This document shows, piece after piece, positions 37,622 to 45,411 of a stretch of DNA of 64,000 nucleotides (its first letter is position 1; every line of letters starts with the position of its first letter). The notes beneath the pieces were generated by a model. That model searched no databases and was not told the DNA's origin. It worked only from the letters and a program-made list of their open reading frames with translations. Source of the stretch: Pseudomonas ceruminis (GTDB lineage Bacteria > Pseudomonadota > Gammaproteobacteria > Pseudomonadales > Pseudomonadaceae); NCBI RefSeq assembly GCF_021602025.1, contig NZ_BQHW01000002.1:1-64000 (forward strand), in the 5' to 3' direction. The translations under genes and the position numbers were made by a program.

Positions 37622-38280
37622 TTGCCGTCGTGATTCCGGCGCACAACGAGGCGCGCCGCCTGGGGCGTTGCCTGGTGGCCATGCGCGCCGCCGTCGCCAT
37701 GGCTGAACAGGCCGGCCATCAGGTCGAAGTGCTGGTGGTGCTGGACCGCTGCAGCGATGGCAGCGCCGCAGTGGCCGCTCGCCATGGCGTGCGGACGTTG
37801 GCGGTGGAGGCAGGCAGCGTCGGTATGGCGCGCCGGCTCGGCGCAGCGCAGATGCTTGAGCGTGGCGCTCGCTGGCTGGCCTGCACGGATGCCGACAGCC
37901 AGGTGCCTGCGCACTGGCTGCTGTCGCAACTGGCCTGCACGGCCGAGGTGGTGTGCGGCACCGTGCATATCGGATGCTGGCAGCCCTGGCAGCGAGCCGC
38001 ACTGCGAAAGCTCTACCGCAGCAGGTACCAGGCGTGCGAGGGGCACAGGCATATCCACGGTGCCAATCTTGGCGTGTGTGCCCGTGCGTATGAGCGTGTG
38101 GGGGGCTTTCAGCCACTGGCGGCGCATGAGGATGTGCAACTGGTGAAAGACCTGGAGGCCAGTGGTGCACAGATCGTCTGGACCGCCCGGCACAGCGTGG
38201 CCACCAGTAGCCGGCGCAACAGCCGGGCGCGGGAAGGTTTTGGTGACTACCTGGCGAGCCTGCAGGCTGAGCTCCTGTAG
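37618..38280 (+). CDS. Family 2 glycosyltransferase
   Basis: 220-aa GT-A enzyme. AVVIPAHNEARRLGRCLVAM at the N-terminus binds the nucleotide sugar, VLDRCSDGS follows, and the metal-binding DxD is in ACTDADSQVP. GANLGVCARAYERVGGFQPL is the acceptor-side motif. No membrane helices are present, so it acts in the cytoplasm. The ATG at 37618 overlaps the methyltransferase stop. It is the last gene of the four-gene set; donor and acceptor are unknown. Confidence 0.88.
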   Translation: MIAVVIPAHNEARRLGRCLVAMRAAVAMAEQAGHQVEVLVVLDRCSDGSAAVAARHGVRTLAVEAGSVGMARRLGAAQMLERGARWLACTDADSQVPAHWLLSQLACTAEVVCGTVHIGCWQPWQRAALRKLYRSRYQACEGHRHIHGANLGVCARAYERVGGFQPLAAHEDVQLVKDLEASGAQIVWTARHSVATSSRRNSRAREGFGDYLASLQAELL

Positions 38281-38345
38281 CCTCGCCAGGGTGACCTCGA
38301 CTTAGCCGAGCGACGCCTGGCCACGCACGACGCAGTGGCCGGGCT

Positions 38346-39194
38346 TCACGACGCTTTGCGCGTGCGCTTGGCCGGCTTCTTGTCATCCGTGGGTTTCTTG
38401 CCCCCTTTGCCACCGAGGCTGCGTTTGAGCAGCTCGGTAAGGTCGATGATGTCGGCACCTTTCTCGGTTTCGCCGCCCTCGCCTTTTTCCACCACGCTGA
38501 TCTTGCCTTTGCTGGCCTTTTCCTCGACCAGGTCCATGATGGTCTGGCGAAATGCGTCGTGGTATTCCTCCGGTGCCCACGACCCGCTCATGTCCTCCAC
38601 CAGCCGCTTGGCCATCTCCAGTTCACGCTTGTCGACCTTGGTGTCAGTGACGCTCTTGTCCAGTTCCAAGGTGTCCAGCCCGCGCACCTCCTCAGGCCAG
38701 CGCAAGGTAATCATGACCAGCGCATCCTCCAGCGGACGCAGCAGCGCCAGGTGTTGGCGGGTGTGCAGGACCACTGTGGCCAGCGCGACCTTGCCGGTAC
38801 TCTCCAGGGTGTCGCGCAGCAGCGCATACACTTTGCCGCCACGGCGGTCAGGGCTCAGGTAGTACGGGGTATCGAACTGCTGCAGCGGGATTTCACTGGC
38901 CGCCACGAACGAGAAGATGTCGATGGTCTGGGTCGCTTCGGGCCGAGCTTTGCGGATTTCTTCTTCGCTGATCACCACATAACGGCCTTTCTCGTACTCC
39001 ACCCCTTTGACGATGTTCTCTTTGTCGATTTCCTTGCCGGTCACCTTGTTGATCCGTTTGTAGCCCACAGGCTCCATGCTGCGCTTGTCGAGCCAGTCGA
39101 AATCGACCCGCTCGGTGCGCACCGCCGTATTGAGCGAGACCGGGATATGCACCAGGCCGAAACTGATCGCGCCTTTCCAGATTGCCCTGGCCAT
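38346..39194 (-). CDS. ku: Ku, DNA end-binding protein of NHEJ
   Basis: 282-aa prokaryotic Ku, a homodimeric ring that binds double-strand ends and recruits LigD. The start MARAIWKGAISFGLVHIPVS and the Ku core (VDFDWLDKRSMEPVGYKRIN, YVVISEEEIRKARPEATQTI) are diagnostic. The Lys-rich tail (GGKGGKKPTDDKKPAKRTRK) is the usual DNA- and ligase-interaction extension. The ATG follows TAGGAGGGCCAC, which overlaps the end of the Cys-rich gene 9 nt upstream. Confidence 0.94.
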   Translation of the reverse strand: MARAIWKGAISFGLVHIPVSLNTAVRTERVDFDWLDKRSMEPVGYKRINKVTGKEIDKENIVKGVEYEKGRYVVISEEEIRKARPEATQTIDIFSFVAASEIPLQQFDTPYYLSPDRRGGKVYALLRDTLESTGKVALATVVLHTRQHLALLRPLEDALVMITLRWPEEVRGLDTLELDKSVTDTKVDKRELEMAKRLVEDMSGSWAPEEYHDAFRQTIMDLVEEKASKGKISVVEKGEGGETEKGADIIDLTELLKRSLGGKGGKKPTDDKKPAKRTRKAS

Positions 39195-39203
39195 GTGGCC
39201 CTC

Positions 39204-39341
39204 CTAAGGGTGCTGGGGTTGAACGGGTTCGCTGTACCGCAACGCGCCACAGCGTTCGCACAGTTGACAGTGCAGCCCGGCCACGTCCGGGTTGGCCATG
39301 GCACGCCAGTGGCAGCCACGCAGCAGGCAGACGAAGCTCAT
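39204..39341 (-). CDS. Cys-rich small protein (PSPA7_2676-type), 45 aa
   Basis: A short gene with ATG at 39341 behind AAGGAGGTGGCTG, a strong ribosome binding site. The product MSFVCLLRGCHWRAMANPDV and on contains CQLCERCGALRY, a probable zinc-binding knuckle, with two further cysteines near the N-terminus. It resembles a small pseudomonad Cys-rich family that I recall as PSPA7_2676. Its stop is 9 nt before ku and overlaps the ku ribosome binding region, so the two are almost certainly co-expressed. A role in end joining is only suggested by that. Confidence 0.8.
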   Translation of the reverse strand: MSFVCLLRGCHWRAMANPDVAGLHCQLCERCGALRYSEPVQPQHP

Positions 39342-39437
39342 CAGCCACCTCCTTGGCCTGAAAAAGGTCAGGCGCTTAATGGAAATGACTCCCCAGCCTG
39401 CAGAAGGTTTAGCCCATCTGCTCCGGTGGCAGAGTGT

Positions 39438-40028
39438 TCAACCTGTGCAGGTGAACAACACGCGCTTGAACGCTTCGGCGGCGAGGTGAACCTGCACCGA
39501 CCAGTCGCCAGCCGCGTCGCTGCCGGCGTCATCGGAGATGTACTTGAGGCAAACAAAGGGGATACCTTCGCTGCGGGCGATCAACGCCAGTACATAAGCC
39601 TCCATGTCGACGATGTCGTAGGGCGCGTCGCCGTGGTTGATTTCGAAGCTGTCGCCGCTGCCGCACGTGCCCAGCGGCAACCCAGGCATCGCATGGCCGT
39701 GCTCAAGCAGTACCGGAATATCCGCAAACGGCGTCTCGTAGCGGGCAAAGCCCAGAGGGGTCACGTCCATGTCACGCTGCACGAACCGCGTACAACAGAC
39801 CACCTCGCCCTTGTTACGGCCCTGGCCGCCGGCCGAGCCGAGGTTGACGATCAGTTTCGGTCGTCGCTGGTGGATAGCCCGGGTCAGCGCAATGGCAGCA
39901 TTGACCTTGCCGATCCCAGTGAACACGGTATTCATCTCGTCAAACAGGCTGCCGGCCTCGGCTTCGAGGGCGAAGACAAAGAGGGTGTCAGCCAGAGAAA
40001 TATCGGGGAATTGCTTGGTCAGCATCAT
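39438..40028 (-). CDS. Nucleoside phosphorylase/MTA-SAH nucleosidase-like protein
   Basis: 196-aa protein of the PNP/UDP phosphorylase superfamily. LFVFALEAEAGSLFD at the N-terminus, IVNLGSAGG, then VDMEAYVLA and LKYISDDA match the Met-Glu and Asp active-site residues of MTA/SAH nucleosidases. It is shorter than MtnN (about 230 aa). Such enzymes clear methylthioadenosine or S-adenosylhomocysteine. It starts 14 nt after the carboxylate-amine ligase in a run that also has a methyltransferase, so it may remove that enzyme's by-product. Confidence 0.83.
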   Translation of the reverse strand: MMLTKQFPDISLADTLFVFALEAEAGSLFDEMNTVFTGIGKVNAAIALTRAIHQRRPKLIVNLGSAGGQGRNKGEVVCCTRFVQRDMDVTPLGFARYETPFADIPVLLEHGHAMPGLPLGTCGSGDSFEINHGDAPYDIVDMEAYVLALIARSEGIPFVCLKYISDDAGSDAAGDWSVQVHLAAEAFKRVLFTCTG

Positions 40029-40042
40029 GGAGCGGGCGGGTC

Positions 40043-41239
40043 CTAATGGCTTGCGGAAGGCGCAGCCATTGTCGGTGAACCCTGTCTAATTGCAAGCGGC
40101 CCTGCCGGACCTGGGGCTGCACGCCCTTGGGCCAGAACCAGGTCGACGACGGCGTGCAGTGCCTGGGCAGCGCTGGCGCCGTGCTCGGTGGCCTGGTGCA
40201 GGCAGGTGAGCTGGTGATCGGCGCTGGTGCCTTCACGCAAAATGCCTTGGGCATGCTGGAACGAACGCTCGGCGTCGATCGTCTCGACAGGGTACATCGC
40301 CTGCAACTGGGCCAGCCAGGCCAGGGCCGTGACCGGCTGCTGGTCATGTATTCCGATGAACTGGGCGCTGCGGCCGTACCGCAGGGCGCGCCAGTAATTT
40401 TCCTGGGTAACCCAGCGCAGTTCGCGGTTGAGTGGCGCTGCCACGTGCTGCGCCAGCAGGCAGTGCTCCACCAGGTGGCGGAACACACCGGCCACGCACA
40501 CCGCGTCCTCCAGTGCGGGGCACGCGTCGCAGATGCGCAGCTCCACGGTTGGAAAGCGCCGCGAGGGCCGTATCGCCCACCAGAAGTCGCCTTCCTCGGC
40601 CAATGCCCCGGTCCGCTGCAGCAGCGCACGGTAGCGCAGGTACGCCGACCAGTCGGGCAGCGGCTCCGGCAAGCCCATGTGCGGCCATTCCCCGCAGATC
40701 ACGCGGCGATAGCTGCTGTAACCGGTCACCTGCCCTGACCACAGCGGCGAGGATGTGCTGAGTGCGAGCAGCAATGGCAGCCAGTACAGCAGCCGGTTGA
40801 TCAACTGCATGCGGTCGCAGCCGGGTGGGACGCCGATGTGCACGTGCAGCCCGTTGAGCAGGCTGCGCCGTGCCACGTGCTGGTAGTCGTCGAACAATTG
40901 CCGGTAGTGGACCGTGGTCCTGGCTTTTTGCCGCCGCCACGCGGCCGTGGGATGGCTACCGGCGCAATACAGGCCAACGCCTTCCTCGCTCAGGCTCTCG
41001 TTCAACTGCTGACGGGTGTCGTTGAGGAAATTACGGGCTTCGAACAGGCTGCCGAATACCGGTGAGGCGACTTCGATCTGGCTGCAGAACATCTCTTCGG
41101 CGTAGTACCTGCCCAACACTTGCCGGCACCGCTTGGTCACCGCCTGCGAAGGCTTTGCCAGCACACGTCTGCTGGCAAGGTCCACCAGCAGGTACTCTTC
41201 TTCGATGCCGAATGAGCAGGCCCGGTCCATGTCCGTCAC
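40043..41239 (-). CDS. Carboxylate-amine ligase (GCS2 / YbdK family)
   Basis: 398-aa ATP-dependent ligase related to glutamate-cysteine ligase type 2. CSFGIEEEYLLVDLASRRV at the N-terminus is the family signature; LLNGLHVHIGVPPG, SSPLWSGQVTGYSSYR and TVELRICDACP follow. YbdK has weak glutamate-cysteine ligase activity; relatives join other carboxylates and amines. The start GTG (41239) overlaps the upstream stop as GTGA, but an ATG three codons in is equally plausible because neither has a clear ribosome binding site. The C-terminal 20 residues are low-complexity. Confidence 0.87.
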   Translation of the reverse strand: MTDMDRACSFGIEEEYLLVDLASRRVLAKPSQAVTKRCRQVLGRYYAEEMFCSQIEVASPVFGSLFEARNFLNDTRQQLNESLSEEGVGLYCAGSHPTAAWRRQKARTTVHYRQLFDDYQHVARRSLLNGLHVHIGVPPGCDRMQLINRLLYWLPLLLALSTSSPLWSGQVTGYSSYRRVICGEWPHMGLPEPLPDWSAYLRYRALLQRTGALAEEGDFWWAIRPSRRFPTVELRICDACPALEDAVCVAGVFRHLVEHCLLAQHVAAPLNRELRWVTQENYWRALRYGRSAQFIGIHDQQPVTALAWLAQLQAMYPVETIDAERSFQHAQGILREGTSADHQLTCLHQATEHGASAAQALHAVVDLVLAQGRAAPGPAGPLAIRQGSPTMAAPSASH

Positions 41240-42174
41240 GCGCTACGGTTTACAGTGAGCGCCACCGCCGCAATCCGTTCAACGTGTTCGTACCCCGGCT
41301 CGAGCAGTTGCTCGCCGAACACATCAGGGTCCACTTCCCGGTAGGTCCAGGCCCATTGCGGCCCGGCCAGGCGTAGGCGGACGGCTTCAAGCAAGGCGTC
41401 GCGACCCTCGACGATGGCCACCCCGGTGTACAGCAGCAAAGAGCCGCCGGGGTTCAAGCGCTCGCAGGCCTCTTCGACGATGCGCAACGACAGTTGTGCG
41501 CCCAGCGCGCCGCCGCCGTGGCGGTAAGCACGCTGGGCGGTATCGAACATATAGGGTGGATTGGCGACGATGAGGTCGAAGCTGCCGTCGACGCCATCGA
41601 GTACATCGCTGGAGGCCAGCGACAGGTTGCTCACCCCCGCCAAGGCGGCGTTGATGGCGGTGTAGCGCAAGGCCAGGGGGTTGATGTCGACAGCGCTGAC
41701 CTGCGCGTGCTGCGCCGCGCGGGCGATCAGCAAGGCACCGACGCCGCTGCCGCAGCCAATGTCCACGGCGCGCTGCACCGGGGTGGCAGTACGCTGCAGA
41801 TGGTCATGGATGACTTGGGCAAAGCGATAACTGTCGGGGCCGAAGAACACCGCATCACTGGCCAGGGTCGGGTAAGCGGAGTGCACCAGCAGCAGCTCGT
41901 CGAGGGTGGACCAGCGCACCGTGGCGCGCCACAGGCTGCCCTGCTCGCTCAGCACCTGGGCAACGCGCAGTTGCGCCAGCTCATCTGGCGAGAGCAGCGA
42001 CGCGCCGAATGGTCGGCTCCAGCCGAACACATCGCGCAACGTCGCCGCTCGCTCGCTGCCGGGCCGGGCGTTGTTGCGCGCGTGCGTGGCCGGTGATACG
42101 CAGGTGAAGCGGTACCCCTCGGCGCGCAGGCGCCGGCCAAGCTGCAGCAAGGCTTCGTCTGGCTCGCGCATCAT
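41236..42174 (-). CDS. HemK-like SAM-dependent methyltransferase
   Basis: 312-aa class I methyltransferase with an N-terminal helical domain and a C-terminal catalytic domain. Motif I is VDIGCGSGVGALLIARAA, the acidic loop is VSAVDINPLALRYT, and the motif IV LIVANPPYMFD is of the NPPY type used by methylases acting on amide or exocyclic nitrogens. Its end overlaps the ligase gene by 4 nt, and its ATG overlaps the stop of the haem-oxygenase-like gene as TGATG. The coupling implies a joint function with both neighbours. Confidence 0.86.
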   Translation of the reverse strand: MMREPDEALLQLGRRLRAEGYRFTCVSPATHARNNARPGSERAATLRDVFGWSRPFGASLLSPDELAQLRVAQVLSEQGSLWRATVRWSTLDELLLVHSAYPTLASDAVFFGPDSYRFAQVIHDHLQRTATPVQRAVDIGCGSGVGALLIARAAQHAQVSAVDINPLALRYTAINAALAGVSNLSLASSDVLDGVDGSFDLIVANPPYMFDTAQRAYRHGGGALGAQLSLRIVEEACERLNPGGSLLLYTGVAIVEGRDALLEAVRLRLAGPQWAWTYREVDPDVFGEQLLEPGYEHVERIAAVALTVNRSA

Positions 42175-43508
42175 CAGTGGGCTGGCTCCTGATCAAGGCC
42201 GGTGGCGCGGCAGTAGGCCTGCGTGGCCAGAAGGCCCTCCGGCAAGGCATGACGGTCGCCCGCCATGCGCGCGATCAGCGCCGGCATGCCATCGGCGGCC
42301 ATCGGGTTGCCGGGCACCGCGTCGAACGTGAGCTTGGCCTCCCACGTTCCGGGAGCGACGCGGCGGATCGGCGGCTGCCAGTCGGCGGCGATCCAGTCAT
42401 GCCAAAGCTGCTTCTCGTAGGCTGTGAATACGCCATACATCGGCGCACTGGGCCCCTCGATCAATGCCCACCAACGGCTTTGCGCCGGGTCCAGGCCGCG
42501 CTTTATCCACCCTTGGGCTTGCAAGGCGGCAACAAAATCCGGCATGGCACCTGGCTCGGCGAGCCATTGGTTGATGGTGCGGTTCTGCACACGGCAGCGG
42601 TCGGCATGCATGAACTGCCCGAACACGCGCTTGCGTTCCAGGGCGGTGAACAACTCGGCCTGCAGGTCGAAGCGGCTGATCAGGCTAGGCGTATCCAGGC
42701 CCAGGTCGTTCAAGCGATAACCTCGGCGCACACGTTGGTAGAACGCTTGTGCACCTTCCCGGGGGCACAGCTGTTGGAACGCTGCGAGGGATTTGCGTGC
42801 GTGGCCGCTGGCAGCGTTGTCGATGGTGACGTGCAGCTGGAAATAGTGACCGTCGATGCCCAGTTCGGCGAGTTCATAGGTCGTGATCAACAAATGCACC
42901 GGCGGCTGTTCGTAGCCCAGGTTGTAACCGATCACCTCAGGTAAAAAGGCCTCGCCGTGCTGCCCCAAGGCCAGCTGCAGCGTGCCTTGCAGGTAACGCT
43001 CATCTTCCAGGGCGGCGAGCTCCAGGCAGCCGAGGCGGCTTAACAGACGCCGGTAGATCAGCACGTGGTTGCAGCGGGGGTCACCTGCGCCGAGCTCCTC
43101 CAGGTAGGTAGTGATCAGGCCGTGGTAACGCGGGTCATCCCAATGGCTCAGGGTACTGTGCAACCAGGCGCCATCGACCGCTTTGGTCGGGGCCACTTGC
43201 TGCAGGAACCACAGCGCCTGGGCGCGGTTGCTGAAATAACGCCGGGGCGCGCCTTGGCGGCGTTGTTCCAGGTAGTGGGCATACCCTTGGGCAACCTGAG
43301 CGGCGTGGTTGGCACTCCACGCCTGCAGTTGTGAAGGAGTGTCGGGCAGGTCATCGGGTAGGGATTGCGCGCGTGTCAGTTGCTCGGTAAGCCAAGCGGC
43401 ACTGCTGGGGTCGTGCCCATCGAGCAGCGCCTGGTACCGCTGCTGCAGGCTATCAGGGGCGGCCTTTGCCGCTGCGTTCGCGGCGCTCTTGCAGGTCGTG
43501 ACCGTCAT
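42174..43508 (-). CDS. Haem-oxygenase-like iron-containing redox enzyme
   Basis: 444-aa protein whose middle (about 110-290) matches the haem-oxygenase-like PF14518 family, some members of which are di-iron oxidases or oxygenases. Candidate metal ligands are seen in TYLEELGAGDPRCNHVLIYR, TTYELAELGIDGH and YFQLHVTIDNAASGHARKSL (Glu, His, Glu, His, Asp, His in order). The N- and C-terminal parts are unknown to me. The ATG follows CGAGGAGTGAGGC. A lipoprotein gene lies 18 nt upstream and a methyltransferase overlaps its stop. Confidence 0.78.
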   Translation of the reverse strand: MTVTTCKSAANAAAKAAPDSLQQRYQALLDGHDPSSAAWLTEQLTRAQSLPDDLPDTPSQLQAWSANHAAQVAQGYAHYLEQRRQGAPRRYFSNRAQALWFLQQVAPTKAVDGAWLHSTLSHWDDPRYHGLITTYLEELGAGDPRCNHVLIYRRLLSRLGCLELAALEDERYLQGTLQLALGQHGEAFLPEVIGYNLGYEQPPVHLLITTYELAELGIDGHYFQLHVTIDNAASGHARKSLAAFQQLCPREGAQAFYQRVRRGYRLNDLGLDTPSLISRFDLQAELFTALERKRVFGQFMHADRCRVQNRTINQWLAEPGAMPDFVAALQAQGWIKRGLDPAQSRWWALIEGPSAPMYGVFTAYEKQLWHDWIAADWQPPIRRVAPGTWEAKLTFDAVPGNPMAADGMPALIARMAGDRHALPEGLLATQAYCRATGLDQEPAH

Positions 43509-43526
43509 GCCTCACTCCTCGTGCAC

Positions 43527-43724
43527 TCATTGGCTTTGATTGGCCCGGGGCATGGGCTCAGGGTCCGGTGCAGGCTGGGGAGCCGGCTTGTCGTCGGGTT
43601 GCTGCATTTGTAACGAAGGCTTGCTTTGGTCGGCATCCTTGGCCGGATGATCGCTGTCACGGTCGAAACAACCGCCCAACAACGTCAGGCTGCCGAGCAA
43701 GGGCAAAAGGCTGATCAGGCGCAT
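43527..43724 (-). CDS. Small lipoprotein
   Basis: 65-aa protein with a lipoprotein signal: MRLISLLPLLGSLTLLGGC, lipobox LGGC with the modified Cys at about 19. The mature part is FDRDSDHPAKDADQSKPSLQ and a Pro/Asp-rich tail, probably disordered. Asp at position +3 rather than +2 leaves the sorting signal ambiguous. The ATG follows GAGAGGAAC. First in the minus-strand run with the haem-oxygenase-like gene; function unknown. Confidence 0.78.
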   Translation of the reverse strand: MRLISLLPLLGSLTLLGGCFDRDSDHPAKDADQSKPSLQMQQPDDKPAPQPAPDPEPMPRANQSQ

Positions 43725-43784
43725 GGGTGTTCCTCTCGGTCAGTAAAGCGCCGTGCCGGGTCGCCCCTGCACGGCGCGCGTCAC

Positions 43785-43967
43785 TTACGAACGGCCGCCC
43801 TTGCGGCTCGTGTCGCTGGTATGGCCGCCACCGGACTGCTGGCCGCCTTTACGTCCGGCTTCCGAAGCCTTCTCGCGGTCATTGGCGAAATTCCCTGGGT
43901 TCTTGGTACCGCCCTGGCTGCCTTGGCCGCCCTGACTGCCGGTACTGCCCTTCTCTTTCTTGTCCAT
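43785..43967 (-). CDS. KGG-repeat stress-induced protein, second copy
   Basis: 60-aa hydrophilin-like protein with a Gly/Gln-rich N-terminus and one unit GNFANDREKASEAGRKGGQQ (about 25-44), the same motif as in the two-unit paralogue at 25060-25272. The ATG at 43967 follows GAGGTTTCGCACC. The frame is open further upstream but the start is fixed by the ribosome binding site and family length. Probably stress-inducible. Confidence 0.83.
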   Translation of the reverse strand: MDKKEKGSTGSQGGQGSQGGTKNPGNFANDREKASEAGRKGGQQSGGGHTSDTSRKGGRS

Positions 43968-44123
43968 GGTGCGAAACCTCATGTGACTTAGGGGATGCAC
44001 GACGAATCTGCCGTACATAGGTTCGGAGTTCGGCGATATCGGGGGATTCGTTTTATTGCGAAGCGTTCGGACCGGCGGCATTAAATAAGCGGCCAATGTG
44101 TATTTGGTGCGCCAATGGACGGG

Positions 44124-45407
44124 TCATCGGTCGCGGCCGGTATCCAAGCGTTGCTGGCGAAGCCCCAGCCAGCCACCGGTCAAGCCCCACGCCAGGGCAA
44201 GCGCGGCGCCTGTCAGCATGGCCAGCTGCGGGTGTTCGACAAGCATGTCCAGGCCGCGCTTGACCCAACCGCTCAAGGCGTCGCCACCGCGGTAGACCAC
44301 GGTGTCAATGAAGTTCTTGGCTTTGTACTTGGCCTCGGCTGGCAGGACTGTGAACAGCATTTCCCGCCCCGGCCGCACCAAGGCGTACTCGCCTGCGCGG
44401 CGCACCACCATCACCACCACGAACACCGCAAACACCGGGCTCAGGGCCAGCCAGACAAACCCGGCGGCCATTACCAGCGGCACCGCCACCAGCAAAATGC
44501 CGACGCCCAACCGCCTGGCCAGCCGGCCAGTGAGAAACACCTGGGTGACAATGGCCAGTGCTTGCACCACGGTGTCGATCAGGCCGAACACCTGGGTCTG
44601 TCGGGTACGGTCAGTGAACGTTTCGCTGATGATCCGCGCCTGTTCGAAATACAGGAACGTGCTGACGCTGGCCAACAGCACCACGAACAGGGCAATACCC
44701 AGCAGGTAGGACGAGCGCAGCACCGCGGTGGCGCCGGCGAACGGGTTGCCGCCCAGCGGCCGAGAAGCGGGTTGCTCGCCCACGTCAGGCAATGGGTGGC
44801 GATCACGCCAGCGCTGCAGGTACCCTGCCGCGCCAACGCTGCCCAGCAGCAACAGCGCGGCCAGCAGCACAAGCCCGGCATGCCCCAGCGGAGCGACCAA
44901 CAGGGTGCCGAGAATCGGCCCGCTCAGGCCGCCCAGGCTAGCGCCGGCGGCCAGCAGGCCAAACAGGCGCTTGCCCTGGGCGGTGGAAAACAGATCGGTG
45001 AGCACGCTCCAGGCCAGCGAGATGGCCAGCAGATTGAACACAGACAGCCAGATGTAAAAGGCTCGCGCCTGCCATACACCGTCCGGGTCGCGGGCAAACA
45101 CCACGGCAAACAGCACCAGGTTGGCAATGAAGAACCCGTAGGTCCACGGCAGGATATGCCGACGGCGCACGGTCGATGCCAGCCAGCCGAACAGCGGCAA
45201 GCAGGCCAGGGTGGCGATGAAGGTGCCGGTGAACAGCCATTGCAGGTTATCGACGCCACCGGCAACGCCCATGGTTTCGCGCACCGGGCGTAGCATGAAA
45301 TAACCGGTGAACAGCAGGTAGAACAGTGCCAACCCGGCAACCACCGCCGGGCCTTCGCCAGGCTGGATGTTCAGTCCTTGGTCCAGCCGCTTGCGCCAAC
45401 GGGCCAT
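44124..45407 (-). CDS. NTP/NDP-exchange-transporter-like MFS protein
   Basis: 427-aa membrane protein with about 12 helices in two halves. LFYLLFTGYFMLRPVRETMG near the N-terminus and RRAGEYALVRPGREMLFTVL, KAKNFIDTVVYRGGDALSGW in the second half match the family related to plastid/rickettsial ATP:ADP translocases. Free-living bacteria use these for unknown solutes, so substrate is not assigned. It ends in an Arg-rich cytoplasmic tail. The aldo/keto reductase gene lies immediately upstream (4-nt gap), so the two are co-transcribed. Confidence 0.84.
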   Translation of the reverse strand: MARWRKRLDQGLNIQPGEGPAVVAGLALFYLLFTGYFMLRPVRETMGVAGGVDNLQWLFTGTFIATLACLPLFGWLASTVRRRHILPWTYGFFIANLVLFAVVFARDPDGVWQARAFYIWLSVFNLLAISLAWSVLTDLFSTAQGKRLFGLLAAGASLGGLSGPILGTLLVAPLGHAGLVLLAALLLLGSVGAAGYLQRWRDRHPLPDVGEQPASRPLGGNPFAGATAVLRSSYLLGIALFVVLLASVSTFLYFEQARIISETFTDRTRQTQVFGLIDTVVQALAIVTQVFLTGRLARRLGVGILLVAVPLVMAAGFVWLALSPVFAVFVVVMVVRRAGEYALVRPGREMLFTVLPAEAKYKAKNFIDTVVYRGGDALSGWVKRGLDMLVEHPQLAMLTGAALALAWGLTGGWLGLRQQRLDTGRDR

Positions 45408-45411
45408 GGGC

